Shown: positions 1 to 10,132 of the stretch, in pieces
Numbering within the stretch: position 1 is the first letter of the stretch
How the letters are laid out: each line of letters starts with the position of its first letter
Assembly (NCBI RefSeq): GCF_018613875.1
Contig: NZ_JAGGPJ010000021.1
Span: forward strand, 1-49,456
Length of the DNA: 49,456 bases
Origin: Arthrobacter sp. ISL-28
GTDB lineage: Bacteria; Actinomycetota; Actinomycetes; Actinomycetales; Micrococcaceae
Direction of reading: 5' to 3'
Notes under the pieces: generated by a model
The model's input: only the letters and a program-made list of their open reading frames with translations
Told to the model about the DNA's origin: nothing
The model's database searches: none
Made by a program: the position numbers and the translations under genes

Positions 1-58
1 TCGATTGCCGAGAAAACGCCCTATTCGACCTGCATAAGGGCGTTTTCTCGGCAATCGA
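1..58. repeat. Perfect 22-bp inverted repeat with 14-nt loop
   Basis: Positions 1-22 are the exact reverse complement of 37-58, with a 14-base loop at 23-36. The arms hold an AAAACGCCC/GGGCGTTTT core. It lies just beyond the 3' end of the minus-strand gene at 71-580, so it could act as a bidirectional terminator, although no clear T tract follows. The arm length and perfect pairing would also fit a dispersed palindromic element. The repeat may continue to the left of the window. I see no second copy in this window. Confidence 0.85.
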
Positions 59-70
59 TGGAGATTTGAA

Positions 71-580
71 TCAGGATTCCCAGACGATTTCGTCGTCCAC
101 GACGCCGTCTTCATCAGCGCAGGCCACCAGCACTTCGTCGGTGAAGTGGGAGCCGAGCGTGAAGTCGAGGACGAAGTAGCGCTCGGGCTGGCCCGGATAG
201 ATGCCCACATGGCCCAGCTTCAGGGCCTTCAGGAACACCGCGTTGGTGAGCTGGCTCTTATCCGAAACGCCGAAGACCTTCTGGAGGTGCTCCTCCTTGA
301 TGGCGTTGCAGTGGAAGCGGAGATATTCCTGCGGACTGGTGCCTTCCTGCTCCAGCTCTTCGGCGATCATCTCGCGGACCTCGTCCACAAGCTCCGGCAG
401 GTAACGCAAGCGGTAGTCCACCTTGTGCATGGCCGCCTCATCGAAGTGGTCGTGCGCATTGATGTTCAGATCCAGCTCCAGGCGCTGGCCGCGGAGTTCA
501 TGCTCGGTGGCGATGCTGTGGTCCCGGCCGTGATTGAGCTCAATCTCTCCGAAGTGTTTGCTCGCTACCTTGGTGGTCAT
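71..580 (-). CDS. Conserved hypothetical protein, DUF2004-like
   Basis: A 169-residue acidic soluble protein with no signal peptide or membrane segment. The N-terminus reads MTTKVASKHFGEIEL and the C-terminus ends in an acidic stretch (ADEDGVVDDEIVWES). This layout resembles actinobacterial proteins annotated DUF2004, whose function is unknown; that assignment is from memory. An upstream in-frame ATG at 619 would add 13 residues and sit 6 bases from the stop of the LysR gene. I prefer the ATG at 580 because the family-like sequence begins there, but neither start has a good ribosome-binding site. The gene follows the LysR regulator on the same strand and may be cotranscribed with it. Confidence 0.7.
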   Translation of the reverse strand: MTTKVASKHFGEIELNHGRDHSIATEHELRGQRLELDLNINAHDHFDEAAMHKVDYRLRYLPELVDEVREMIAEELEQEGTSPQEYLRFHCNAIKEEHLQKVFGVSDKSQLTNAVFLKALKLGHVGIYPGQPERYFVLDFTLGSHFTDEVLVACADEDGVVDDEIVWES

Positions 581-625
581 ATCTTCAACATAGACCCGAA
601 AAGCGGTGCATTCCAGCATCGGCGA

Positions 626-1543
626 TTATTTATCTGAAGACCCCATGCTGCCGAGCGTGTCGGCCAGCAGGTCCACGAAGAGCTGAACCCGGGCGGTCTT
701 CTTCTCGTTGATCAGCAGAGCAAAGACGTTGCGGGCCAGCCTGATCTCCGGAACATCCAGCACCACCACGCCTGCCGGCCGGTGTCGCAGCGCCAGCTCC
801 GGGACCAGCGCGGCCCCCAGCCCCGCGGCGGCCATTTCCAGGCTGGCGTGGAAGTCGTCGCTGTAGGCCACCACGCGCGGGTGCAGATTGCAGCTGGCAA
901 AGAGCCGCTCGATCACGGTGGCGTCGCTCGTGCCGGGGTGGTGCATGATCCAGGGCATGTCCGAGAGGTGGTCCGCTGCCACCTTGGCCTCGCTGCGGAA
1001 GCCCCAGCCGGTGGGCAGCACCACGCGGAAGTTGTCGTCGCCGATCCACTGGCGGTTGATCGTGTGCGGCCAGGCGAGGCCTGACTGGCCTACCTGGTAC
1101 ACCAGCGCCACATCGACGTCGCCGCCCGTGCGGAGTCCCTGGATGGTCTGCGCCGGCTCGGCCACGGAGACCCGGAGGTCGATGCCGAGACCCTTCCATG
1201 CCGGGTTCTTCAGGATGCGCGGCAGGACGTAGGTGGCAAGGCTGGGGAAGATCCCCAGCCGCAGCTCCTGGCTTGTGGTGTCATGGGTCTTGGATGCGGC
1301 CGCCATCAGGGCCTCAATGTCGGTCAGCACCTTGGCCGCATGCCGGGCCATGACCATGGCGGCGTCAGTGGGCACGACGCTCCGGGCCGACCGCTGGAAC
1401 AGGCGAACGCCGGTGTCGCGTTCCAGGGCTGACATTTGCTGCGAAACGGCCGAGGCTGTGTAGCCAAGCCGGCTCGCCGCGGCCGCGAAGGATCCCAGCC
1501 GGGTCACTTCCAGCAGGGTCCTCAGGTGTAGGGGATTGACCAC
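626..1543 (-). CDS. LysR-family transcriptional regulator
   Basis: 305 residues, a normal length for the family. Residues 1-60 form the N-terminal winged helix-turn-helix, with LGSFAAAASRLGYTASAVSQ as the DNA-binding helix region. The rest is a periplasmic-binding-like effector domain (ELRLGIFPSLATYVLPRIL onwards). The effector cannot be read from the sequence. The start is the ATG at 1543. The gene is divergent from nrdHIEF across a 527-bp intergenic region, but the nrd operon has its own NrdR-type boxes and no link to this regulator is evident. The downstream gene at 71-580 is a possible partner or target. Confidence 0.9.
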   Translation of the reverse strand: MVNPLHLRTLLEVTRLGSFAAAASRLGYTASAVSQQMSALERDTGVRLFQRSARSVVPTDAAMVMARHAAKVLTDIEALMAAASKTHDTTSQELRLGIFPSLATYVLPRILKNPAWKGLGIDLRVSVAEPAQTIQGLRTGGDVDVALVYQVGQSGLAWPHTINRQWIGDDNFRVVLPTGWGFRSEAKVAADHLSDMPWIMHHPGTSDATVIERLFASCNLHPRVVAYSDDFHASLEMAAAGLGAALVPELALRHRPAGVVVLDVPEIRLARNVFALLINEKKTARVQLFVDLLADTLGSMGSSDK

Positions 1544-1866
1544 CAGCCCACACTACTCTGGCTGCTCACCGCGCGAAAACCTGGCATGGCGCCACGCGGA
1601 GCCTCGCCTGCCGCCGGAGTCCGGGATGTCGCCGGAGTCGTTAATCACAAGAACTCTGCCTCCGGGCCCTTTTTGGGTGCGCCGGACCACACTTTGTGGC
1701 CACCCGCGGGCAGGGCCGACACGCCGTCTTCAGCCCGACACGCTGGCGTTTAAATGTGTCTAACTACTCCACAGGGTGTGGATTTCGTCCTCGAAAAAGC
1801 CGGAAATCCGGACATTTTGGGGACCCCGGCCTGTGGATTAAAAGTGCATTAAATGACATACTTGTA

Positions 1867-1914
1867 ATACATCATCTAGGGGTTCCGCTGGGAGCCGTGC
1901 ACTACATGTAGTAT
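1867..1914 (+). promoter_or_regulatory. Two NrdR-box-like sites upstream of nrdHIEF
   Basis: Two 16-bp sites match the NrdR consensus ACACWATATATWGTGT in outline. They are ATACATCATCTAGGGG at 1867-1882 (weaker) and GCACTACATGTAGTAT at 1899-1914, which contains a perfect 12-bp palindrome. They start 32 bp apart, about three helical turns, and NrdR boxes are usually found as a phased pair of this kind. NrdR is the ATP/dATP-sensing repressor of ribonucleotide reductase genes. The rest of the 1544-2070 interval shows no gene. Its only in-frame open reading into nrdH (from 1975) lacks a ribosome-binding site. Confidence 0.65.
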
Positions 1915-2070
1915 CGACATACAGATTGAGCGGGGCGCCGGCGAAGCCAGTACCGGGCAGTAGGTTCCGCGACGATGGCCAGATTTTTAGATACACAGAT
2001 TAGACGCAGAGACTTCAACCAAAGTCTCAGAAGAGCAGAAGCAGTGACTTCAACAAAGGGGACAGGGACC

Positions 2071-2316
2071 ATGACCGTTACGGTTTACACGAAGCCGGCC
2101 TGTGTTCAGTGCAACGCAACGTACCGCGCACTGGACAAGAAGGGCATCACGTACCAGAGCGTCGACATCTCCCAGGATGCGGACGCCCTTGAGCGCCTGA
2201 AGTCCCTGGGCTACATGCAGGCCCCGGTTGTGGTCACCGACCAGGACCACTGGTCTGGCTTCCGCCCGGACAAGATCGAGGAGCTGGCCCTGAGCGCAGC
2301 AGTCTCCGTGGCCTAA
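2071..2316 (+). CDS. nrdH: NrdH glutaredoxin-like redoxin
   Basis: 81 residues. NrdH is the electron donor for class Ib ribonucleotide reductase; it reduces the C-terminal cysteine pair of NrdE and is itself reduced by thioredoxin reductase. The redox motif C11-V-Q-C14 and the NrdH-specific C-terminal WSGFRPDKI are both present. The ATG at 2071 follows a GGGGACAGGG ribosome-binding region. An upstream in-frame ATG at 1975 would add 32 unconserved residues and is not used here. First gene of nrdHIEF; 142 bp separate it from nrdI. Confidence 0.96.
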   Translation: MTVTVYTKPACVQCNATYRALDKKGITYQSVDISQDADALERLKSLGYMQAPVVVTDQDHWSGFRPDKIEELALSAAVSVA

Positions 2317-2458
2317 GGCCGGTTCCCAGGAGGGGCCGTAGGCCGGCCCGGCGGAGAATTTCCGGGCTGAGAACTGTCGGGGCGGAGATTCCCAGGGTCA
2401 GGATGTACTTGGGAAAAGCCCAATGGCACAGAATTTCTAAGTAGGTGAGGTGACTCCC

Positions 2459-2947
2459 ATGGCAGCGCCGGCACTTGCCGATGCGCCGGTTGCAGCGCAT
2501 GCTGCGAACACGACGCCTGAGAACAGGACATGCAGTCACCTCATCTACTTTTCCTCGGCCTCCGAGAACACCAAGCGCTTCATCGAGAAGCTGGGTGCGG
2601 ACGCCGCGAGGATCCCGCTGTATCCGAAGGACCAGCCGCTGACCGCTTCCGAGCCGTTCGTGCTGGTGGTGCCGACTTACGGCGGAACCGGCGGCGAAGG
2701 CTCGGTGCCCAAGCAGGTCATCAGATTCCTGAACAACCCGCAGAACCGGCGCCTGATCAGAGGCGTGATCGGGGCGGGCAACACGAATTTCGGGGACAAC
2801 TACTGCATGGCGGGGGACATCATCGCCGCCAAATGCGGGGTCCCGCATTTATATCGTTTCGAACTCATGGGGACGCCGGAAGACGTCGACCGTGTACAAA
2901 AAGGATTGGAAGAGTTTTGGACACGACTGTCGCAGATACAGAAGTAA
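2459..2947 (+). CDS. nrdI: NrdI flavodoxin-like protein of ribonucleotide reductase
   Basis: 162 residues. NrdI is an FMN protein that supplies the oxidant for assembling the dimanganese-tyrosyl radical cofactor of NrdF. The FMN phosphate loop ([12 protein letters not shown]) and later flavin loops ([21 protein letters not shown]) are visible. The N-terminus carries about 25 residues, rich in Ala and Pro, before the flavodoxin fold. I chose the ATG at 2459 because GGTGAGG lies 8 bases upstream; a GTG at 2450 is the alternative. The gene ends 26 bp before nrdE. Confidence 0.95.
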   Translation: MAAPALADAPVAAHAANTTPENRTCSHLIYFSSASENTKRFIEKLGADAARIPLYPKDQPLTASEPFVLVVPTYGGTGGEGSVPKQVIRFLNNPQNRRLIRGVIGAGNTNFGDNYCMAGDIIAAKCGVPHLYRFELMGTPEDVDRVQKGLEEFWTRLSQIQK

Positions 2948-2973
2948 CCAGGCCCGAAGGAAGGGACACGTCC

Positions 2974-5139
2974 ATGGAGTCGGTCACCAGTGCTGTTGAA
3001 AAGCAGGAGAAGCCGGCACTGCCTGCCGCCTACAAGGGCCTGGGCTACCACGAGCTCAACGCCATGCTGAACCTGTACGGTCCCAACGGCGAGATCCAGT
3101 TCGAGGCGGACCGCGAGGCCGCGCACCAGTACTTCCTGCAGCACGTGAACAACAACACGGTCTTCTTCCATGACCTCGAGGAAAAGCTCGACTACCTGGT
3201 GAAGAACCAGTACTACGAGCGCGAAACCCTCGACCAGTACACGATGAACTTCATCCGCGAGCTCTTCAAGCGCGCCTACAAGAAGAAGTTCCGCTTTGAA
3301 ACCTTCCTGGGCGCGTTCAAGTTCTACACCTCCTACACGCTGAAGACCTTCGACGGCAACCGCTTCCTTGAGCGCTACGAGGACCGGGTCTGCATGGTCG
3401 CCCTGCACCTGGCGCGCGGTGACGAGCAGCTGGCGCTGCAGATGGTGGACGAAATCATCGAGGGCCGCTTCCAGCCGGCCACCCCCACGTTCCTGAACGC
3501 CGGCAAGAAACAGCGCGGCGAGCTCGTCTCCTGCTTCCTGCTCCGCATCGAAGACAACATGGAGTCGATCGGCCGCTCCATCAACTCCGCCCTGCAGCTG
3601 TCCAAGCGCGGCGGCGGCGTGGCGTTCGCCCTGACCAACATCCGCGAGGTCGGCGCGCCGATCAAGCAGATCGAGAACCAGTCCTCCGGCGTCATCCCCG
3701 TGATGAAGCTCCTCGAAGACAGCTTCTCCTATGCCAACCAGCTCGGTGCCCGCCAGGGGGCCGGCGCCGTGTACCTGCACGCCCACCACCCGGACATCTA
3801 CCGGTTCCTGGACACCAAGCGGGAGAACGCGGACGAGAAGATCCGCATCAAAACCCTTTCGCTCGGCGTCGTGATCCCGGACATCACCTTTGAGCTGGCC
3901 AAGCGGGACGAGGACATGTACCTGTTCTCGCCGTACGACGTCGAACGCGTCTACGGGATGCCGTTCTCCGACGTCTCGGTCACCGAGAAGTACTACGAGA
4001 TGGTGGACGATTCCCGGATCAAGAAGACCAAGATCAAGGCGCGCGAGTTCTTCCAGACCCTCGCCGAGATCCAGTTCGAGTCCGGCTACCCGTACATCAT
4101 GTTTGAGGACACCGTGAACCGGGCCAACCCGATCGACGGCAAGATCATCATGTCCAACCTGTGCTCGGAGATCCTCCAGGTTTCCCAGCCCACCACGTAC
4201 AACGATGACCTGTCCTACGCCGAGACGGGCAAGGACATCTCCTGCAACCTGGGCTCGCTGAACATCGCGAAGACCATGGACTCGCCGGACTTCGGGCTGA
4301 CCATCGAGACGGCCATCCGCTCGCTCTCGGCCGTGTCCGACATGTCCAACATCACCTCGGTGCCGTCCATCGCCAAGGGCAATGACCAGTCGCACGCCAT
4401 CGGCCTGGGCCAGATGAACCTGCACGGCTACCTGGCCCGCGAGCGGGTCCACTACGGCTCCGAAGAGGGCCTGGACTTCACCAACATCTACTTCTACTCG
4501 GTGGTGTTCCATGCCATCCGCGCCTCCAACAAGCTGGCCATCCAGACCGGCCAGACGTTCGGCGGGTTCGAAAAGTCCAAGTACGCGTCCGGCGAGTTCT
4601 TCGACAAGTACACGGAGCAGGAATGGGTTCCGCAGACCGAGAAGGTCAGGGAGCTGTTCAAGAACATCCACATCCCCACCCAGGATGACTGGCGCGAGCT
4701 GAAGGCCTCCGTCATGGAGCACGGCATCTACAACCAGAACCTGCAGGCCGTTCCGCCCACCGGCTCGATTTCCTACATCAACAACTCCACCTCTTCGATC
4801 CACCCGGTGGCGTCCAAGATTGAGATCCGCAAGGAAGGCAAGATCGGCCGCGTCTACTACCCGGCGCCGTACCTGACGAACGACAACCTGGAGTACTACC
4901 AGGACGCGTACGAGATCGGTTACGAGAAGATCATCGACACCTACGCGGCTGCCACCCAGCACGTGGACCAGGGACTGTCGCTGACGCTGTTCTTCAAGGA
5001 CACCGCCACCACCCGCGACATCAACAAGGCCCAGATCTACGCCTGGCGCAAGGGCATCAAGACCATCTACTACATCCGTCTCCGCCAGCTCGCGCTGGAA
5101 GGGACTGAGGTGGAGGGCTGCGTCAGCTGCATGTTGTAG
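2974..5139 (+). CDS. nrdE: Class Ib ribonucleoside-diphosphate reductase, alpha subunit
   Basis: 721 residues, the usual NrdE length. The enzyme reduces NDPs to dNDPs together with NrdF. All catalytic elements are present: the first redox cysteine in GELVSCFLL, the thiyl-radical cysteine in SNLCSEI, the second redox cysteine in SCNLGSLNI, the substrate loop [10 protein letters not shown], the radical-transfer tyrosine pair in TIYYIRLR and the C-terminal CVSC shuttle pair that NrdH reduces. It lacks the long N-terminal allosteric ATP-cone typical of NrdA. The ATG at 2974 has a GAAGGAAGGG ribosome-binding site. A long open frame continues upstream through nrdI but is not coding. Confidence 0.98.
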   Translation: MESVTSAVEKQEKPALPAAYKGLGYHELNAMLNLYGPNGEIQFEADREAAHQYFLQHVNNNTVFFHDLEEKLDYLVKNQYYERETLDQYTMNFIRELFKRAYKKKFRFETFLGAFKFYTSYTLKTFDGNRFLERYEDRVCMVALHLARGDEQLALQMVDEIIEGRFQPATPTFLNAGKKQRGELVSCFLLRIEDNMESIGRSINSALQLSKRGGGVAFALTNIREVGAPIKQIENQSSGVIPVMKLLEDSFSYANQLGARQGAGAVYLHAHHPDIYRFLDTKRENADEKIRIKTLSLGVVIPDITFELAKRDEDMYLFSPYDVERVYGMPFSDVSVTEKYYEMVDDSRIKKTKIKAREFFQTLAEIQFESGYPYIMFEDTVNRANPIDGKIIMSNLCSEILQVSQPTTYNDDLSYAETGKDISCNLGSLNIAKTMDSPDFGLTIETAIRSLSAVSDMSNITSVPSIAKGNDQSHAIGLGQMNLHGYLARERVHYGSEEGLDFTNIYFYSVVFHAIRASNKLAIQTGQTFGGFEKSKYASGEFFDKYTEQEWVPQTEKVRELFKNIHIPTQDDWRELKASVMEHGIYNQNLQAVPPTGSISYINNSTSSIHPVASKIEIRKEGKIGRVYYPAPYLTNDNLEYYQDAYEIGYEKIIDTYAAATQHVDQGLSLTLFFKDTATTRDINKAQIYAWRKGIKTIYYIRLRQLALEGTEVEGCVSCML

Positions 5140-6204
<1,065 letters not shown>

Positions 6205-6232
6205 TCCTGCTGTGTGATATTGACAAACTAGA

Positions 6233-6273
6233 TGGCACCGCGACAAAAAAACTTGGCGCGGTGCCACTTTTTT
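6233..6273 (+). terminator. Rho-independent terminator of nrdHIEF
   Basis: A 10-bp perfect stem (6233-6242 with 6257-6266) around an A-rich loop is followed by CTTTTTT. It lies 29 bp after the nrdF stop. The next gene starts well downstream with its own ribosome-binding site. Confidence 0.9.
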
Positions 6274-6404
6274 ACCCCGTTCTGAGCGCCTGCAAGTCGG
6301 CAGCATTTACGAGTCTGAAGACGTCACGGCACAGGTGACGGGCTGGATCCCGTGGCGTAGGATTCGGTTCTCGGAACGCCACAATCGGTCAGAAGGTGGG
6401 AACA

Positions 6405-6827
6405 ATGCAGCTTGACGAGGTCGTCGGCCGGTTTCATCAAACGTTGAATGAATTTGCTAAGGGAGACCCGGAACCCGCCAAGGCCGTTTTCTCCCACGGC
6501 CACGATGGATCCCTTGCGAATCCCTGGGGTCCTCCGGTTGTGGGCTGGGATCAGGTATCTAAGGCCCTCGATTCAGCCGCTGCCCGATTCAAGGATGGAC
6601 GTGTCACTGCTGTTGATGGCCTCACTAGTCACGTCACTTCCGATCTCGCCGTCTTCCTCGACATAGAACATTGGCAGGCAAAGCTTGGAGGAGGAGACGA
6701 ATTATCGCAGTTTGATCTGCGGGTAACGAGCGTTTATCGCCCCGAGGGCGACACCTGGGCACTGGTGCATCGCCATGCTGACCCGGTCATCTCACCGCGT
6801 CCCGCGGACGCTGTCCTGCATAACTAG
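6405..6827 (+). CDS. NTF2/SnoaL-like small protein
   Basis: 140 residues. The length, the N-terminal helix (FHQTLNEFAKGDPEPAKAVFS) and the ending pattern DTWALVHRHADP resemble SnoaL/DUF4440-type NTF2-fold proteins, in which the final strand carries a W-x-x-x-H-x-H pattern. The substrate is unknown. I chose the ATG at 6405 because GAAGGTGGG lies just upstream; a GTG at 6396 is in frame. It stands alone between the nrd terminator and the Y-family polymerase. Confidence 0.75.
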   Translation: MQLDEVVGRFHQTLNEFAKGDPEPAKAVFSHGHDGSLANPWGPPVVGWDQVSKALDSAAARFKDGRVTAVDGLTSHVTSDLAVFLDIEHWQAKLGGGDELSQFDLRVTSVYRPEGDTWALVHRHADPVISPRPADAVLHN

Positions 6828-6895
6828 TCAACGGGATTCACGCCGTCCTCATCCCAGCAGTGGTGCGGAGCGCTCGGCCGAGGCAGACTGGGGCT

Positions 6896-7966
6896 GTGAG
6901 CGAACCGTGGGTGCTGCATGTGGACCTTGACCAGTTCATCGCAGCTGTCGAAGTGCTGCGCCGGCCCGAGCTTGCGGGCAAGGCAGTGATTGTTGGCGGC
7001 CGCGGCGATCCGAGCGAACGGGCGGTAGTGTCGACGGCGTCCTACGAAGCCAGGGTGTACGGCGTCGGCTCGGGAATGCCGCTGCGCATCGCCGCACGGA
7101 AAGTGCCCGACGCCGTCATCCTGCCCGTCGACCAGGATGCCTACCTCGCTGCGTCCGAAAAAGTCATGTCGGTGCTCCGCTCGCAACCGGGAGCTACGGT
7201 CCAGGTGCTCGGCTGGGATGAAGCGTTCGTTGGTGTGCTGGCGGAGAATCCTGAGGCCTACGCCCGGCAACTGCAGCACGCCGTACTTGAGGAGACCCGG
7301 TTGCACTGCAGTGTCGGCATCGGTGATACTTTGGTCCGCGCCAAGGTAGCAACGTCGTTCGGCAAGCCGGCCGGTATCTTTCGTCTCACGGTTGCTAACT
7401 GGCTCGACGTCATGGGGAGCCGGCCGACGATCGAGCTGTGGGGCGTGGGAACGAAGGTGTCGCGCCGCCTTGCCAAGCTCGGCATCGAGACGGTTGCGGA
7501 CCTTGCAGCGTCCAATCCTGATGACCTTGTCCCCGAGTTCGGTCCGAAGATGGGCCCCTGGTATGCGCAGCTCGGACGAGGTGACGGCGCGCGGACAGTC
7601 GATGACACGCCTTGGGTGGCACGCGGGCACAGCCGGGAAACCACCTTCCAGCGCGATCTGACGGAATCCGGGCAGATTGACGGCGCCGTCAGGGAGTTGG
7701 CGGCGCACGTCCTCAAAGATGTCGCAGCCGAGGGGCGGCCGGTGATCGGACTGACTCTCAAGGTCCGCTACGCCCCGTTCTTCACCAAGACGTACGCCCG
7801 GAAGATCCCCGAGACATCGGACCCCGGAGAAGTGCTCGCGCGGACCCTCGACCTTGTGGCGAAGATCGAGCCGGACCGCCCCATCCGTCTCCTCGGGCTG
7901 CGGGCCGAAATGGCAATGCCCGAAGATTCCCGACAGGGGCACACCCCGACCCGCAGCGGATGGTGA
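6896..7966 (+). CDS. Y-family DNA polymerase, DinB2-type
   Basis: 356 residues. A translesion polymerase with intact catalytic acids: Asp10 and Asp12 in HVDLDQF and the D-E pair in GWDEAF. Palm (SVGIGDTLVRAKVATSFGKP), thumb helix-hairpin-helix (WGVGTKVSRRLAKLGI) and little-finger regions follow in order. At the steric-gate position, where DinB enzymes have Phe or Tyr, this protein has Ile15 (DLDQFIAAVE). From memory it aligns closely with mycobacterial DinB2, which has Leu there and uses ribonucleotides. No beta-clamp motif is obvious at the C-terminus. The start is chosen as the GTG at 6896 to match DinB2; a GTG at 6860 would add 12 unconserved residues. No LexA box is seen upstream. Confidence 0.88.
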   Translation: MSEPWVLHVDLDQFIAAVEVLRRPELAGKAVIVGGRGDPSERAVVSTASYEARVYGVGSGMPLRIAARKVPDAVILPVDQDAYLAASEKVMSVLRSQPGATVQVLGWDEAFVGVLAENPEAYARQLQHAVLEETRLHCSVGIGDTLVRAKVATSFGKPAGIFRLTVANWLDVMGSRPTIELWGVGTKVSRRLAKLGIETVADLAASNPDDLVPEFGPKMGPWYAQLGRGDGARTVDDTPWVARGHSRETTFQRDLTESGQIDGAVRELAAHVLKDVAAEGRPVIGLTLKVRYAPFFTKTYARKIPETSDPGEVLARTLDLVAKIEPDRPIRLLGLRAEMAMPEDSRQGHTPTRSGW

Positions 7967-8133
7967 CGGGACGGCGGCAGGCCGTCAGCGATTCAACGCT
8001 GATCTCCCTGCTCATCGCACTGGGGGCCAGAAGGAACGGCGGCGGACCCCATGGGAACGGGGACAGGATCGGCGCTCGCGTTAGCGCCATGGTGCGCTTC
8101 TGCGGGCATCTGTGAAGCAGTCTATGGACAGAT

Positions 8134-8712
8134 TCAGACGTGCAGGGTGGGCCGGTAGATGAGCTCTTGGGTGTGGCCGTCGAGCGTCCGGCTCTCGATC
8201 AGTTCGAGATCGAAATCGGCCCCACCCTGGAAGATCGGGTTCAATCCGGTCTGACCGGTGATCACCGGGAAGAGCGTCACCTGGACGCGGTCGACCAGAC
8301 CGGCGGCCATCAGCGCCCGGTTCAGCGACAGGCTGCCGTGCGAGCGCAGCGGCACCTCGGACTCCTCCTTGAGGCGGGCGACGACGTCGACGGCGTCGCC
8401 GCTCACGACGGTCGCGTCCGGCCAATCGAGGGGTCCTTTAAGCGTGGTCGATACCACCGTTGCCGGCAGGTTCCTCATCCGGGTGACCCATGGGTCAGGC
8501 ATGTCAGACTCTTCGGTGCTCGAGGCCAGCATCTGCGCGTGCGCCCGATAGGTGTTGGCCCCGAAGACCATCCGCTGCTCCTGTTTGTACAAGGCGAGGC
8601 GGTGGTCGAGCAGCTCGGGGCCTTGCTTGCCCCAGTAGCCGCCCCAGTTGCCGCTGTGGGCGCCGAAGCCGTCGAGGCTGGTAAAGACGTCGAAAGTGTA
8701 GATAGCGGTCAT
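8134..8712 (-). CDS. Dihydrofolate reductase family (RibD C-terminal-like) protein
   Basis: 192 residues. The strand TFDVFTSLDGF at the N-terminus and the late SLSLNRALMAAGLVDRVQVTLFPVITG region are typical of the RibD-C/YwjB-type reductase fold, which binds NAD(P)H. These proteins are common in actinobacteria and mostly uncharacterised. Two adjacent ATGs occur at 8715 and 8712; GAGGAG spacing favours 8712. Longer in-frame upstream sequence to 8811 is not conserved-looking. The gene lies downstream of a hairpin that separates it from the CBS gene. Confidence 0.85.
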   Translation of the reverse strand: MTAIYTFDVFTSLDGFGAHSGNWGGYWGKQGPELLDHRLALYKQEQRMVFGANTYRAHAQMLASSTEESDMPDPWVTRMRNLPATVVSTTLKGPLDWPDATVVSGDAVDVVARLKEESEVPLRSHGSLSLNRALMAAGLVDRVQVTLFPVITGQTGLNPIFQGGADFDLELIESRTLDGHTQELIYRPTLHV

Positions 8713-8816
8713 CATATTCTCCTCGAGTACGGTGGATCGGGTGTGTCGACATCCCATCCCTGGCCGGCGCCGCTGCCTGTGTAAGCCGCGAAGAAGGCCA
8801 TGAACGGGCATAAAAT

Positions 8817-8842
8817 AGCGCCACGGAGTACTCCGTGGCGCT
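8817..8842. terminator. Perfect 26-bp palindrome, likely terminator of the CBS gene
   Basis: Positions 8817-8829 pair exactly with 8830-8842 with no loop, so 3-4 central bases must open. On the minus strand the stem is followed by ATTTTAT. It sits 22 bp past the stop of the CBS-domain gene. A dimeric operator is an alternative because the repeat is perfectly palindromic. Confidence 0.7.
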
Positions 8843-8864
8843 GGTTTGTTGATGATGCTTGACT

Positions 8865-9305
8865 TTATGAACTGCTCGACTGCATCCGCTTGCGTTCGGA
8901 GATGTGCTCCACAAGCTCGCCCACTTTCTCCTCAGTGTAGTTGCGAGCGATGTCACCTTGGCTGATGATGCCTACCAACTTATGGTCGGCGATGACCGGG
9001 AGCCGCCGGACCTGGTACCTCTCCATCATTTCGATAGCGGCGTCAACATTCGCATCAGCGTCAATCCAGTGGGGCGTACCGGTGGCGAGGTCGCGGGCCA
9101 TCATTTCGCGTGGATCACGGCCCACAGCTACGCACTTGAGCACGATGTCCCGGTCAGTGATCATGCCCTTCAACTTGCCGTCGTCACCACAGATCGGCAA
9201 CGATCCGCAATCGAGATCCTGCATCATCCGTGCGGCATCTACGAGGGACTGGTTCTCCGTAATACACCGTGCATCCGTAGTCATGAATTCACGTACAGCA
9301 CTCAT
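8865..9305 (-). CDS. Two-CBS-domain protein
   Basis: 146 residues made of a tandem CBS pair (Bateman module). CBS1 spans about residues 5-60 (MTTDARCITENQSL to GMITDRDI) and CBS2 about 75-130 (IDADANVDAAIEMM to VGIISQGDIA). Such stand-alone modules bind adenine nucleotides and act as energy or stress sensors. Related small CBS proteins are common in actinobacteria and are often stress or dormancy associated. A near-ideal ribosome-binding site (AAGGAGGA) precedes the ATG at 9305. Confidence 0.93.
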   Translation of the reverse strand: MSAVREFMTTDARCITENQSLVDAARMMQDLDCGSLPICGDDGKLKGMITDRDIVLKCVAVGRDPREMMARDLATGTPHWIDADANVDAAIEMMERYQVRRLPVIADHKLVGIISQGDIARNYTEEKVGELVEHISERKRMQSSSS

Positions 9306-9475
9306 TGGTCCTCCTTCATCGATTGAGGTATCGACGCAGAGTCACCGGGCACATGCGCCGATGCTGCCAGCCTACGCCGGGGCCAGCGCCAATGTCGACG
9401 GCGGTTCCACCCCCAATTTGGGAGCTTCCGTCAATCACCAGGGCATCCCCTCGCGGCGTCGCCTGACAACCGCCG

Positions 9476-9991
9476 CTAGACGACGTTAATCGCAAGTTCG
9501 ACGGGGACTGCTCGACGAACCGCGTCGTCCACCGGAGAGTGCTCATCGGCCCAGCGAACGAGATCTCCGAGGTCCGCCTCGTCGGCATTTGCGGAAGCGA
9601 GACGGACCACGGTGCGCATGCCCAATGGTCCCGGAGGAACATCGGGACCGATTCCCAGCAGCCCTCGGTCGTCGGATTCGCTGTCGACTTCGACTTCCAG
9701 ACGGGACAGCATTACTCCGGTCTCGGCTGCACGCATGGCAATGAGTGTCGCCAGACAGGAAGCGGCTGCGGAGCGCAACAGCCAACCGGGCGATGGGGCG
9801 GAGCCCTGGCCACCGACCGATGGGGCCATGTCCGTCTGCTGGGACCAACCGCGGGGTCCGTAGACCCGTACACGGAGCCCATCATCCAATACTGCAATGG
9901 CCTTGGAGTCGCGGGAGCGTGCCGCCTCCGGGCTGTCCCCCAGGCGCTGCCGCAACTTTGCGATGGCTTGAGCTATATCCGACTGCGTCAT
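9476..9991 (-). CDS. OsmC/Ohr-like protein lacking the second cysteine
   Basis: 171 residues from the ATG at 9991 (an upstream in-frame ATG at 10087 looks unconserved). The central helix PGWLLRSAAASCLATLIAMR contains Cys79, matching the first OsmC redox cysteine. The second expected cysteine lies in a CPV motif near the C-terminus; here the sequence is EHSPVDDAV, with Ser152. Known OsmC/Ohr peroxidases need both cysteines, so this protein may lack standard peroxidase activity. The N-terminal 30 residues, with predicted helical character, precede the fold. It lies downstream of the HPt-like gene on the same strand. Confidence 0.85.
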   Translation of the reverse strand: MTQSDIAQAIAKLRQRLGDSPEAARSRDSKAIAVLDDGLRVRVYGPRGWSQQTDMAPSVGGQGSAPSPGWLLRSAAASCLATLIAMRAAETGVMLSRLEVEVDSESDDRGLLGIGPDVPPGPLGMRTVVRLASANADEADLGDLVRWADEHSPVDDAVRRAVPVELAINVV

Positions 9992-10132
9992 GACTGCTAT
10001 CACTTCCCTGGCAGGATCTGCTTGGACGGAGTCCAGATTACGCTCCGGCACCGGCACTGAAAATGGCACCGGGAAGTGTTCCCACACCGGAAGGGCTCCA
10101 GCGGAGATAGCGGGTCCTTCACGATTCGTAGG

